DNA from: Devosia sp.
GTDB lineage: Bacteria; Pseudomonadota; Alphaproteobacteria; Rhizobiales; Devosiaceae
Length of the DNA stretch: 64,000 nt
Assembly (NCBI RefSeq): GCF_017744655.1
Contig: NZ_JAGIAW010000006.1
Coordinates: forward strand, 213,408 to 277,407
Direction of reading: 5' to 3'
A program made the position numbers and the translations under genes. This document shows, in pieces, positions 44,820 to 53,559 of this stretch. The stretch's first letter is position 1. Each line of letters opens with the position of its first letter. The notes beneath the pieces are model-generated. The model saw only the letters and a list, made by a program, of their open reading frames with translations. It ran no database searches and was not told the origin of the DNA.

Positions 44820-45754
44820 TGTGGGCGCGCCGCCTGGCGAATGGCGGTCGCGAGCGTCACGCGGCCAAGGGTTTTGCCGGCACCATCGCGGACAGGCACG
44901 GCCGCGCGCCCACTCCAGAGCGCTTCTTCCAGCGCATCGCGTAGCGAGGCATCTACGTCAAGGGCAGCGCCGGGGGCCTCGCCTGGTTCGATGTACGGGC
45001 GTAAGGGCTGCAGCGAGAGCAGGCGGAAGGGCCGCTCGCCACTGCCCAACAGTTCGCCGACAAATTCGGTTGCGGGACGAATGACGATCTCCTGCGGCGT
45101 GTCATATTGCAGGAGTTTCGCGCGATCCATCACCGCGATCCGATCGCCGAGATGGATCGCCTCGTTCATGTCATGGGTCACGAGCACGATGGTCGTGCCC
45201 AGCCGCTGCTGGATCTGGCGCAGATCCTCCTGAGCCCGAGCGCGGATGATGGGATCGAGCGCCCCGAACGGTTCGTCCATCAAGAGAAGCTTTGGCGCAG
45301 CGGCCAAGGCCCGCGCTACGCCCACGCGCTGTTGCTGGCCGCCGGAAAGCTGGCTCGGATAGCGATCGCGGAATTCGGCGGCGTCGAGCTGAAAGAGATC
45401 GAGCAGTTCCTCGACCCGTGCACTGACCTTGGCTGCGTCCCAACCGAGCAGGTGCGGCACGGTGGCGATGTTCTGGCCTACGGTGCGATGCGGAAAAAGG
45501 CCATGACCTTGAATAGCGTAGCCGATCTGACGGCGCAGCTCGTGCGGCGGGATGGCGCTGATGTCCTTGCCGTCGATCAGGATACGTCCGGAACTCGGTT
45601 CGACTAGGCGATTGATCATGCGCAGCAGCGTGGTCTTGCCCGAACCAGATGTTCCGACGATGACGGCAAGCGCACCACCGGGGATGGTCATGGACACATC
45701 GTCGACGACACAGGTTTCGTCAAAAAACTTCGACAGATGCTCAATCTCGATCAT
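44816..45754 (-). CDS. Osmolyte ABC transporter ATP-binding protein (YehX-like)
   Basis: ATPase of 312 residues. Walker [11 protein letters not shown] near residue 35, signature [10 protein letters not shown] near 135, Walker B LLLMDEP near 158 and switch His in LVTHDMNEA near 190 are all present. A C-terminal extension ([12 protein letters not shown]) could be a short remnant of the CBS-type regulatory region found in ProV/OpuA ATPases. Length matches YehX (308 residues). It overlaps both permease genes by 4 bp. Confidence 0.9.
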   Translation of the reverse strand: MIEIEHLSKFFDETCVVDDVSMTIPGGALAVIVGTSGSGKTTLLRMINRLVEPSSGRILIDGKDISAIPPHELRRQIGYAIQGHGLFPHRTVGQNIATVPHLLGWDAAKVSARVEELLDLFQLDAAEFRDRYPSQLSGGQQQRVGVARALAAAPKLLLMDEPFGALDPIIRARAQEDLRQIQQRLGTTIVLVTHDMNEAIHLGDRIAVMDRAKLLQYDTPQEIVIRPATEFVGELLGSGERPFRLLSLQPLRPYIEPGEAPGAALDVDASLRDALEEALWSGRAAVPVRDGAGKTLGRVTLATAIRQAARPQ

Positions 45755-46929
45755 GTTCGGCCTTTCACGGAGACCAGTTCGACTGCTGCGTCGAGAATGA
45801 CGGCGGAGGCAAAGGCGAGCGCGACGGTCGGCACGGCGCCCAGCAGCACCAGGTCCATCGCGGTCTGCCCGACGCCCTGGAAAACGAAGACACCAAAGCC
45901 CCCTCCTCCGATCAGAGCAGCCACGGTGGCAAGGCCGATATTTTGCACCAGTACAATGCGAATGGCCGCCAGGATGGAGGGGAAGGCCAGTGGCAATTGC
46001 ACCTGCAGCAGGCGCTCGGCATCAGTCATGCCCATGCCGCGCGCGGCCACATTGGCGGCAGGCGGTACAGCATCGAGCCCCGCCAGCGTGTTGGAGACAA
46101 CAGGCATCAGCGAATAGAGAAACAAGGCAAGCATGGCGGGAGCGGCGCCGATGCCAGCAATGCCTATGGCCGCTGCGGCCGGGACAGTGGCAGCAAGCCA
46201 GGCGAGCGGCGCAATGAGGAGCCCAAAAAGCGCGATCGAGGGGATGGTTTGCACCGCGCTCAAGAGGCCGGTGACCACGGCGCGCAGACGCTTGGTGGGA
46301 TGAATAGCAATACCGAGCGGAAGGCCGACCAATGCCGCGGCGACCAGTGAACCCAGCGCCAGGGCGATGTGGGTTGCGGCCTCACGCCAGAAGACGTCGG
46401 CGCGGTTGGCATATTCGCGCAATACCGAGAGGTCGGACCAGATGCCGGAGAGAAGGATGGTCGCGATGGCGACACTTACCGCGATGAGAAGAGCGATGCG
46501 CGACAGCGGCTTCAGCCCCAATCGCACGACGCTGTCAGCGGCAAGCAGGCCAAAAGCCAGCAATTCGAGCCAGAAACCGAGTGCCGGCGCCGTGCGTGAA
46601 ATCTTGTCGCCCGCGGGCGTCACACTATCCACGGCCCAGCCGAGGCCGACGGCGAGTATGGCGAGCGCAGCAAAGCTGACCGCAAGACGCAGACGTGAAT
46701 CGAGGCGAAGCAAGGCCAGGACAGCGCCAGTACCGACTGCCGCCAGAAGAAAATAGCCCGGCCAGCCGGGCAAGGCATCGAGCGCATAGCGGGCCTCGCC
46801 TGCCACGATGCGATTGGCGCGGAACAGCACGAATGGGCAAAAGAGCCCGGCTACCGCGAGAGCAAAGATTACAATCCCCAGCCGGTCAATGACATGCCGC
46901 GAGGATAAGGGCGTTGAATTATCTGTCAT
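45751..46929 (-). CDS. Osmolyte ABC transporter permease (YehY-like)
   Basis: Long permease of 392 residues. About five or six hydrophobic segments in the N-terminal half are not seen in the short permease; the C-terminal half carries NVAARGMGMTDAERLLQVQLPLAFPSILAA, the same EAA-type loop as the partner. Length matches YehY (385 residues). ATG at 46929 is used; a TTG two codons upstream is the alternative. No strong ribosome site is visible, which would keep permease levels below those of the binding protein. Confidence 0.87.
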   Translation of the reverse strand: MTDNSTPLSSRHVIDRLGIVIFALAVAGLFCPFVLFRANRIVAGEARYALDALPGWPGYFLLAAVGTGAVLALLRLDSRLRLAVSFAALAILAVGLGWAVDSVTPAGDKISRTAPALGFWLELLAFGLLAADSVVRLGLKPLSRIALLIAVSVAIATILLSGIWSDLSVLREYANRADVFWREAATHIALALGSLVAAALVGLPLGIAIHPTKRLRAVVTGLLSAVQTIPSIALFGLLIAPLAWLAATVPAAAAIGIAGIGAAPAMLALFLYSLMPVVSNTLAGLDAVPPAANVAARGMGMTDAERLLQVQLPLAFPSILAAIRIVLVQNIGLATVAALIGGGGFGVFVFQGVGQTAMDLVLLGAVPTVALAFASAVILDAAVELVSVKGRT

Positions 46930-46944
46930 GACCAAAGAAGGGTT

Positions 46945-46969
46945 GGGGTGGGCCGGAATGACCCACCCC
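46945..46969 (-). promoter_or_regulatory. Hairpin between osmolyte-binding-protein and permease genes
   Basis: GGGGTGGG at 46945-46952 and CCCACCCC at 46962-46969 form a perfect 8-bp stem with a 9-nt loop, 13 bp after the binding-protein stop on the minus strand. It is in the same position relative to the binding-protein gene as hairpins in other operons of this window. Confidence 0.65.
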
Positions 46970-46981
46970 TCAATGAGACTA

Positions 46982-47893
46982 CTACTTCAGGAAGCCGTCG
47001 GTCTTCAGCCAATCGACGGCCACGGCCTGCGCGGATTCGCCACCGACCTGGATACGGCCGTTGAGCTCCTGAAGGGTGGTGATGTCGAGCTTGGCGAAGA
47101 CGGGCGCCAGCAGGTCCTTGATCTGAGGATATTCTGCAAGCACGGCTTCGCGAATGATCGGAGCCGGCTCATAGACAGGCTGCACGCCCTTGTCGTCTTC
47201 GAGGACGACGAGGCCCGACGGGGCGATGCCGCCATCCGTACCATAGACCATGGCGGCATTGACGCCGTCGGTCTGCTGGGCTGCGGCGGCGATGGTCGCC
47301 GAGGTGTCGCCGCCAGACAGCGTCACCAATTGTTCGGGCTTGAGGGTGAAGCCATAGACTTCCTGGAACTTCGGCAGGGCGGCCGGCGAGCTCACGAACT
47401 CGGCTGATGCAGCGAGCTTCACGTCACCACCATCGGCAACATACTTGCCGAAATCGCTGAAGGTCACGAGGCTATTGGCGTCGGCGATATCCTTGCGAAG
47501 CGCGACAGCCCAGGTGTTGTTGGCCGGAGCCGGCTGCAGCCAGACTATCTTGTTGGCCTCTAGATCGAGCTTGGCCGCTTCGGCATAGGCCTTGGCAGCG
47601 TCGTTCCAGAGCGGGTCGTCGGCCTTGTTGAAGAAGAAGGCCGCGTTGCCGGTATATTCGGGATAGATATCAATCTGGCCGGCCACGATAGCTTCGCGTA
47701 CGACAGAGGTAGCGCCAAGCTGAATCTTTTCTGTCACCGGCACGCCATTGGCCTGCAGCACCTGCGAAATGATGTTGCCAAGCAGACCACCTTCAGTGTC
47801 GATCTTGGACGACACGACGACTTGTGCATTCGCAATGCCTGTGGTCAGGGCCAGGGCGAGGGTTGCTGCGGTAAGTTTGGTCAGTAGACGCAC
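46982..47893 (-). CDS. Osmolyte ABC transporter substrate-binding protein (YehZ/OsmF-like)
   Basis: Periplasmic protein of 303 residues of the OpuAC family. Signal peptide MRLLTKLTAATLALALTTGIANA, cut near 23, then VVVSSKIDTEGGLLGNIISQVL and IDIYPEYTGNAAFFF near 75, the classical glycine betaine/choline-type motif. Length matches OsmF (305 residues). With YehYXW it forms a transporter for a quaternary amine or related osmolyte; some relatives also carry other substrates. It is 51 bp downstream of the PhnD-like gene. Confidence 0.9.
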   Translation of the reverse strand: MRLLTKLTAATLALALTTGIANAQVVVSSKIDTEGGLLGNIISQVLQANGVPVTEKIQLGATSVVREAIVAGQIDIYPEYTGNAAFFFNKADDPLWNDAAKAYAEAAKLDLEANKIVWLQPAPANNTWAVALRKDIADANSLVTFSDFGKYVADGGDVKLAASAEFVSSPAALPKFQEVYGFTLKPEQLVTLSGGDTSATIAAAAQQTDGVNAAMVYGTDGGIAPSGLVVLEDDKGVQPVYEPAPIIREAVLAEYPQIKDLLAPVFAKLDITTLQELNGRIQVGGESAQAVAVDWLKTDGFLK

Positions 47894-47944
47894 GTTGATC
47901 TCCTTGGATCGTTGGCCAGTGTGGCCGCTTGTCTTTGGGAAGGT

Positions 47945-48736
47945 TCAGGCGAGGCGCGGATAGGATCGGTCGATCGCCCGCTGTTCCATCGCAAGAATGC
48001 TGTCATAGGCTTCGTACTGGAGGACTTCGAAGCCGGCGAAATGAAATTCGGGATGATCCTTGCGTGCCGCCCCGCCGAAGAAGTCGGCGAGTACGGCCCG
48101 CAATTTGACGAGGTCACTGTCAGATATTGTCAGCACGGTGATGAAGGGGAGGCCCGGAGCAGCGGCGGTCCAGCCAATGACCTTGATCGCATCCCGCACA
48201 TCCTGTGGTTGCAGTTGCAGTGTGACGGGATCGATCGCCGCCACATCGGCGCGCCTGCCGATCACTGATTGCAACGACGCCGAATGGCTGCCGGTTGCAA
48301 AAGTCTCCGAGAAGAAGCGCCCATTTTCGGCATAGGCGGAAACCGTCTCGCGAAATGCGTTGTAGCCGGACTGAGAATGGACGGCGTTGTAGGCGGCGCG
48401 ACGGCCGCGCAGGTCTTCGAGTCGTCCGGCGCGATCATCGGCCCTGACGACGATGGCGCTGCGGTAGTTTGGACCGTCTGTCCCCTCTACCGCATAGATC
48501 GGTGTGCCCACATAACGGACTCGACCATCAAGCAGACGGCGGAGGGGATAGCCGCAGGTCTGTGCGAGGAGGAGATTACTATCAAGCCAGGTGGCTTCGA
48601 TGTCCTCGCTGCCGCCTGGCGTCACGGGCAGTTCATCGAAACCGGTGGCGATCAGGCGCCCCCGCAGATCGTCCCACAGCCGATCAACCGCGCCCTCGCC
48701 CGGATCGTACATGGCGAGTGAAACTGCCCGTGTCAT
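47945..48736 (-). CDS. PhnD-like substrate-binding domain protein without signal peptide
   Basis: Protein of 263 residues with a phosphonate/phosphite-type periplasmic-binding fold: MTRAVSLAMYDPGEGAVDRLWDDL, then LLLAQTCGYPLRRLL near 53, GPNYRSAIVVRADDRAGRLEDLRGRRAAYN near 88 and SGYNAFR near 123. No hydrophobic leader is visible, unlike transport-linked PhnD proteins, so it may act in the cytoplasm or be exported by another route. It overlaps the desaturase gene by 4 bp and precedes the YehZ-like gene. Its ligand is unknown. Confidence 0.8.
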   Translation of the reverse strand: MTRAVSLAMYDPGEGAVDRLWDDLRGRLIATGFDELPVTPGGSEDIEATWLDSNLLLAQTCGYPLRRLLDGRVRYVGTPIYAVEGTDGPNYRSAIVVRADDRAGRLEDLRGRRAAYNAVHSQSGYNAFRETVSAYAENGRFFSETFATGSHSASLQSVIGRRADVAAIDPVTLQLQPQDVRDAIKVIGWTAAAPGLPFITVLTISDSDLVKLRAVLADFFGGAARKDHPEFHFAGFEVLQYEAYDSILAMEQRAIDRSYPRLA

Positions 48737-49674
48737 TCGCGTGCGTCCGTGGTGCAGTGATGGGGATGCAACAGCTTGTCATGCGGCCGTACGAAAAAGC
48801 GCCCGAAGAGCTCTCCGTAACTACGATAGACGAGGCCGCCATTACGCTCCACCAAGGTCTCGCGATGCGCCCTATAGAAAGCAGGCAAATCGTACCAGGC
48901 GATGGTGGGACGCAGGTGGTGGAGCACATGAAGGTTGTTGTTGAGAAACAGCAGCGCCAGCGGACCACCGCCTTCGACGATGGCCGTGCGTTCCTCATGC
49001 TTGTCGGCATAACGGTGTTCGGCGAAGGAGCGGATGCGGGTCAGCGCGCCGCCGGCATAAACAAAGGCCAGCAGATAGAGCCAAAGCGGCATCTGGCAGA
49101 TAGCAAGAACCCAAACCAAGACCAGCGCAACCAGAACAGCCTGGATGGTCCACATGCGCCGCCGCGTCCCATGGTTGGCAAGGATCAGGCCAAATTCGGC
49201 ATGCAGGAAAAATCCGATCATGAAGGCCGGCCCAACGATGAGGCGCCCCAGCAGCGTCTGATTGAACCGCAGCAGCGCCCGCAGCCATGCCGGCGCGTCA
49301 CTCCAGGCCTTTTCGGTGATGTAGAAGGATTCCGGATCGTCGAGCGGGTCGGTCAGCCGCTCGTCGCGGTGATGCTGCAAGTGGCTCAGCTTGTAGATCG
49401 GATAGGGCAGCCAAAGCGACAGCGGCGGCCAACCAAGCGCATCGTTGAGCGCCCTTATCCGCGTCGGATGACCATGAATGATTTCATGCTGCAACGAGCC
49501 TTGCCAGGCCACAATCCAAGCCGCGAGCGGAACGAGCAACCAGAGCGGTATCGACTGCCAGAAAAAGGTGAACGCCAGCCACCCGCCATAGATCGCCAGA
49601 ACCAGGGCAAGCGTGGGCCATTCCAGCGTTCTGGCACGGACATAAGGTATGGTCTGATCGGCTCGGTGCATCAT
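48733..49674 (-). CDS. Fatty acid desaturase-family membrane protein
   Basis: Integral membrane di-iron protein of 313 residues. Histidine boxes HEIIHGH near residue 88, LQHHRDERLTD near 120 and LHHLRP near 262 provide the expected ligands, with four or so hydrophobic segments between. The family includes fatty acyl desaturases, beta-carotene hydroxylases and alkane-type hydroxylases. It is first in the operon that ends with the YehZYXW-type transporter; a link between membrane-lipid or osmolyte modification and osmotic response is possible, but the substrate is unknown. Confidence 0.85.
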   Translation of the reverse strand: MMHRADQTIPYVRARTLEWPTLALVLAIYGGWLAFTFFWQSIPLWLLVPLAAWIVAWQGSLQHEIIHGHPTRIRALNDALGWPPLSLWLPYPIYKLSHLQHHRDERLTDPLDDPESFYITEKAWSDAPAWLRALLRFNQTLLGRLIVGPAFMIGFFLHAEFGLILANHGTRRRMWTIQAVLVALVLVWVLAICQMPLWLYLLAFVYAGGALTRIRSFAEHRYADKHEERTAIVEGGGPLALLFLNNNLHVLHHLRPTIAWYDLPAFYRAHRETLVERNGGLVYRSYGELFGRFFVRPHDKLLHPHHCTTDARE

Positions 49675-50020
49675 GCAGGATTTAGAGCACCGGCCGCCGC
49701 TTTAAGTCTATAATTTGAATAGACAATATTGCCGAACTGGCAAAGCCGCGAGGTATTGCCTTCTGGCAGCGTCGGGGCGCAGGCAACTTCTTACCACCAT
49801 CCATCAAAAACAGCTTTCAAAGCCCAAGCCTGATGCCCTCACCAGGGCTCGACTCTGTTCCGAGTGTTATCAGGAAGAGGCAATGACCGAAGGCACCGAC
49901 GGGACTGCGCGCATTAGAAAGGGCAATGGCGAAGCGATCGACCAAGGGAGGCCATCCACATCCTGGGACCAAAACCGCGGAGCTTTCGTTGAGATGGCGG
50001 CCGGACATTATGCAGTCAAT
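49675..50020. other. Intergenic region between desaturase operon and treZ
   Basis: No confident gene. It holds the inverted repeat above and, on the plus strand, a 52-codon open frame (49883-50041) starting MTEGTDGTARIRKGNG after AGGAAGAGGCA. That frame overlaps the treZ end, has no recognised domain and may be chance. Confidence 0.4.
49706..49724. promoter_or_regulatory. Inverted repeat upstream of the desaturase operon
   Basis: GTCTAT and ATAGAC, perfect 6-bp arms with spacer AATTTGA, 32 bp before the desaturase start. The AT-rich block also fits a promoter -10 area, so the repeat could overlap the promoter. Confidence 0.45.
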
Positions 50021-51859
50021 CTAAACTTCCACCGTCCATAGAACTGACCACGGGCCCAGCCGCCCCTCCTCCGCAAAGCCTTGAAGATAGAGCTTCCGGC
50101 CGATAATCGGCGGGACTTCAGGCTGAGTTTCATCGGTAAGGTTGGCATAGAGGCGCAGGATGGAGCCGTCGCCCATCTTCCAGCTCACGAGAACGGATTT
50201 GATGCCCAGCGGTTCGTGTTGGCCAGCAAAGCCCTGCTGACCGACCAAGCGGGGTACGATCTCCATTTTGCGCAGATCGATGAGGGAGCGGTAGTGCTTC
50301 AGCCAATTCGAATGCGGCTGCTTCCGAAGACTGGGCCAGTCGAGCTTGGCCGAACTGAACGTCTTGATGCCCGTCGGATCGACGGCCTCTTCAACCTCGG
50401 GTCTATCCTGATCCTCATGCTCCGGGGCGCCTCTGAGGTCCTTTTGCCTCCCGTTGCGGACCGCATCGCGCACTTCGGCAGGCGCGTCCGAAAAGAATGG
50501 AAATGGTCGCGCGCTGGCCCACTCTTCCCCCTGGAAGAGCATCGGTATTTGCGGACAGAGCAAATAGATCGCGATCAGCGCCTTCACCGCGTCATCATGG
50601 GCGATGTGCGTAATCCGATCGCCCTTGATCCGATTACCGATCTGGTCGTGGTCCTGCATGTAGACCACAAAGGATGTCGCTGGCAGTCCTCCGCTGGGCT
50701 CTCCACGCTTCAAAGCCTCATGCGGCTTTACTTCACCTTGATAGGCAAAGCCTTCGGCGAGCGCGCGACCCAGTCGACCGGAACGTTCGTCGGAGTCGGA
50801 AAAGTCAGCATAGTAGCCGGTATTCTCGCCAGTCGCGGCAGCGTGGAGCAGATGGTGGATGTCGTCATTCCATTGCGCAGTGTAGTGCACCGGCTCGGAG
50901 TCACTATTGCGGCGCAGCCAGACCTCCTGATTGTCCGAATTCTCGATGATGAGATGAGTATGCCGATGGGGGCGCGAGGCTCGAATGCGCGCTGAGAGGA
51001 GCTCGAGAATGTGGCTCGAGCTGTCATCCACCATCGTGTGCACGGAATCGAACCGCAGTCCGTCCAAATTGAATTCGCTCATCCAGTAGAGCGCGTTTTC
51101 GACCACCAGTTCCCGCACCACATTGGCACCCGGGCCATCGAAGTTGAGTGCTTCGCCCCATGGGCTCTGATGCTTTTTCGTGAAGATCGGCGCGATGGCC
51201 GGCAGGTAATTTCCGTGCGGGCCGAAATGGTTGTAGACCACATCGAGGAACACCATCATCGAGCGTCGATGCGCCGCATTGATCAGCGCTTTCAGGTCGT
51301 CTGGGCGCCCATAGTTGGATGACGGGGCGAACCACATCGCTCCATCATAACCCCAGTTGAATTTCCCGTAGAATTCGCCGACTGGCATGATCTGAATGGC
51401 AGTAACGCCGAGCGCCGCGAGATGATCCAGCTTGGCGATAGCAGCGGCGAAGGTCCCCTCCTCGGTAAATGTACCTATGTGGAGTTCGTAGATGATCGCT
51501 TCTTCCCAGGGACGTCCCCTCCAGTCGCGATCGGTCCAACCAAAGGCCTGGGGGTCGATGACCTCGCTAAAGCCTGCAATGCCTTCGGGCTGGTGCCGCG
51601 AGGTTGGATCGGGAATGGCCGATCCATCGGGCAGCACATATTTGTAGAGTGCGCCGGCGCTGACGCCCTCCACATCCACACGAAACCAGCCGTCGTCTAC
51701 CGCATCCATTTCGATGAGCGATCGCCGACCTTTCAGTTTGAGCTGCAGTGTCTTGCACTTCGGCGCCCATAGCTTGAAGCGCGTACCCCCTTTCTGAACC
51801 TCGGCGCCAAACCGCATTTTGTGGCTGCGAAAGACAGTGTCGGGACTGGGCCGCTTCAT
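50021..51859 (-). CDS. treZ: Malto-oligosyltrehalose trehalohydrolase
   Basis: Enzyme of 612 residues. The N-terminal carbohydrate-binding-like domain (about residues 15-100) precedes the GH13 barrel. Catalytic positions: nucleophile Asp in GLRFDSVH near 268, general acid Glu in LIIENSDN near 300 and Asp in MQDHDQIGNR near 400. It releases trehalose from maltooligosyl-trehalose, the second step of the TreYZ route to the osmoprotectant trehalose. No treY is next to it in the window, so its partner must lie elsewhere or be missing. Separate from the respiratory block; it may share a stress theme with the osmolyte transporter. Confidence 0.93.
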   Translation of the reverse strand: MKRPSPDTVFRSHKMRFGAEVQKGGTRFKLWAPKCKTLQLKLKGRRSLIEMDAVDDGWFRVDVEGVSAGALYKYVLPDGSAIPDPTSRHQPEGIAGFSEVIDPQAFGWTDRDWRGRPWEEAIIYELHIGTFTEEGTFAAAIAKLDHLAALGVTAIQIMPVGEFYGKFNWGYDGAMWFAPSSNYGRPDDLKALINAAHRRSMMVFLDVVYNHFGPHGNYLPAIAPIFTKKHQSPWGEALNFDGPGANVVRELVVENALYWMSEFNLDGLRFDSVHTMVDDSSSHILELLSARIRASRPHRHTHLIIENSDNQEVWLRRNSDSEPVHYTAQWNDDIHHLLHAAATGENTGYYADFSDSDERSGRLGRALAEGFAYQGEVKPHEALKRGEPSGGLPATSFVVYMQDHDQIGNRIKGDRITHIAHDDAVKALIAIYLLCPQIPMLFQGEEWASARPFPFFSDAPAEVRDAVRNGRQKDLRGAPEHEDQDRPEVEEAVDPTGIKTFSSAKLDWPSLRKQPHSNWLKHYRSLIDLRKMEIVPRLVGQQGFAGQHEPLGIKSVLVSWKMGDGSILRLYANLTDETQPEVPPIIGRKLYLQGFAEEGRLGPWSVLWTVEV

Positions 51860-51922
51860 CTGCGAACTCTTTTGGTGATCGGGCCCATTTCCAATGGCGG
51901 CCGTATCAAAGCGTTCCCTGGC

Positions 51923-52936
51923 TCAGTGGCCGTAGTAGTCGGCCAACGCCTCGATGGCTTCCGGCTCCAGGCGATGCGGTCCCTCCTCGAGCGCATCCTC
52001 GATAACTTTGGCCATGATGTCGGCGTGCTGGCCGCCGCGCTCCGCGCCATATTTCTGGAACAGGTGCAACTGCCGCCGGAGGTAGTCGGCGGATTGACCG
52101 GAAAGACGCGGAAAATCTGTTCGGGCGATCGGACCGTGGCACTTTTCGCAGGCGGGAACGTCGCGCGACACGATCCCCTCAAGGGCAATAGTTCTGCCCA
52201 GATCGCTGCCATCGGGAGGTGGCAGAGAGGCAGTGTGGCCATAAAGATCGGCGAACTCGGCGATCTCTTCGTCCGTCAGTTGTCGCGCCGCCGACATCAT
52301 CGTGCCACTCGGACGACTGCCGTCACGAAACGCCAGAAGCGCATCAGCCAGGTATTGCGGGCTTTGGATATCGAGACGTGGGAAAGCGCCACCTCGTCCC
52401 TCCCCATCTTGCCCATGACAGGAGGCGCAGGAGCCAGGTTCGGCCCCGCCATGCGCCAGCATGGCATAGGTTTCGGCGTCCATGGTGGGCAGGCGCCGGA
52501 GGAAAGCAACCATGTCCCAGACCTCGTCGTCGCGCATATCGGTCGGCCAGGCGGGCATAGCCGTGTGGCGGATGCCATATTTGACGGTCTGAAACAGTCG
52601 GGCGTCCGGACGCCAACTGGTAAGTTGGGGCGGTGCCGGCGACAAATCCCGCGCCAGTTGCGCCGGCGGCGCTTCGGGACTGCCGTGACAGGCAGCACAG
52701 ACGAGCTGGAAATGCCCTGCCCCGCGCAAAACCATTTTGGGATCATCGAGATCGGGGACGGCAATCATGGCCGATCGTAGCGCTATGGATTGCCGGGCAG
52801 CCAGTTGATTGTACCAATTGACCACCCCCTTGCCAGCGGAATGCACTGCGTGGTCGAGCAGGCCGGTAAGGGGTATGGCGAGAAGAAGCAGCGCACCCGC
52901 AGCGGCACTGGCGAGAAAGGGAGCAAGCCGCTTCAT
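51923..52936 (-). CDS. Tri-haem c-type cytochrome
   Basis: Protein of 337 residues with an N-terminal hydrophobic anchor/signal (MKRLAPFLASAAAGALLLLAI) and three CXXCH haem sites: CAACH at 80-84, CASCH at 170-174 and CEKCH at 263-267. Each site sits in a cytochrome c domain, with Met ligands plausibly in TAMPAWP and the later GTMM segments. It would carry electrons to the caa3-type oxidase encoded upstream, or from another periplasmic donor. It overlaps the CtaG-like gene by 4 bp, so it is the last gene of the oxidase operon. Confidence 0.9.
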   Translation of the reverse strand: MKRLAPFLASAAAGALLLLAIPLTGLLDHAVHSAGKGVVNWYNQLAARQSIALRSAMIAVPDLDDPKMVLRGAGHFQLVCAACHGSPEAPPAQLARDLSPAPPQLTSWRPDARLFQTVKYGIRHTAMPAWPTDMRDDEVWDMVAFLRRLPTMDAETYAMLAHGGAEPGSCASCHGQDGEGRGGAFPRLDIQSPQYLADALLAFRDGSRPSGTMMSAARQLTDEEIAEFADLYGHTASLPPPDGSDLGRTIALEGIVSRDVPACEKCHGPIARTDFPRLSGQSADYLRRQLHLFQKYGAERGGQHADIMAKVIEDALEEGPHRLEPEAIEALADYYGH

Positions 52937-53559
52937 GATGGCACCGGCCGCTTGAGCGCTCGACCGACAAGGGTGAGGCCACCGGCGAGATAGATGATGC
53001 CGCCGATTGCGAGCATGATCACACCGCCCACTTGCTGATCGGCCATTTCACCCAAGCCGAATGGATTGTTGTGGGCGTGGCCAGGATAGATCGGCCGCGG
53101 CGCAAGGCTGATCAATGCGCCGAGCAGGGTCATGTGCATCGAGGTAAAAAACAGCGTCAGCGCACCGGCCAGTGCTGCACTATCCCTGCGGCCCGAAGGG
53201 GCCGCGAGCGCCAGCACCCACACGAGCAGTGAGGCAAAGGCAAAGGAGGCCTGCTCATAAACGAGAGCCCAAGCGGACGTCCGCGATGCGTGATGCAAGG
53301 CGGGCGTATGCCAACCCCAGACGATAACGAGATCGAGGAGACTGACGGCAATCGGCAGGGCCAGCTGTGAACGCAGCCAGGGATGGTCGGCAATCATCGG
53401 CGCCAGTCCGATGGCAAGGATGGGGACGGCGATACCAACCACGCCCATATGCAGCGCCATATGCGCTGCAAAGCTTTCGGGCACGAGGCGCGGCAGTGGA
53501 CCAGCCCAGGCGAGGAGCAGCAGCAAGATGCCGAGCGCTGTGAAAAGGCGCGGGCTCAT
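52933..53559 (-). CDS. Cytochrome c oxidase assembly protein, CtaG_caa3 type
   Basis: Integral membrane protein of 208 residues with six or seven hydrophobic segments. His-rich stretches HMALHMG near residue 34, WGWHTPALHHASR near 82, and SMHMTL with PGHAHNN near 140-160 are characteristic of the caa3-type CtaG family, which is unrelated to the Cox11 copper chaperone and is needed for oxidase maturation. It lies within the oxidase operon, overlapping both neighbours by 4 bp. Confidence 0.88.
   Translation of the reverse strand: MSPRLFTALGILLLLLAWAGPLPRLVPESFAAHMALHMGVVGIAVPILAIGLAPMIADHPWLRSQLALPIAVSLLDLVIVWGWHTPALHHASRTSAWALVYEQASFAFASLLVWVLALAAPSGRRDSAALAGALTLFFTSMHMTLLGALISLAPRPIYPGHAHNNPFGLGEMADQQVGGVIMLAIGGIIYLAGGLTLVGRALKRPVPS

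Noticed and set aside
49883..50041. Small plus-strand gene of 52 codons
   Set aside because: A fair ribosome site precedes it, but there is no domain, it overlaps the end of treZ and composition does not set it apart from chance.
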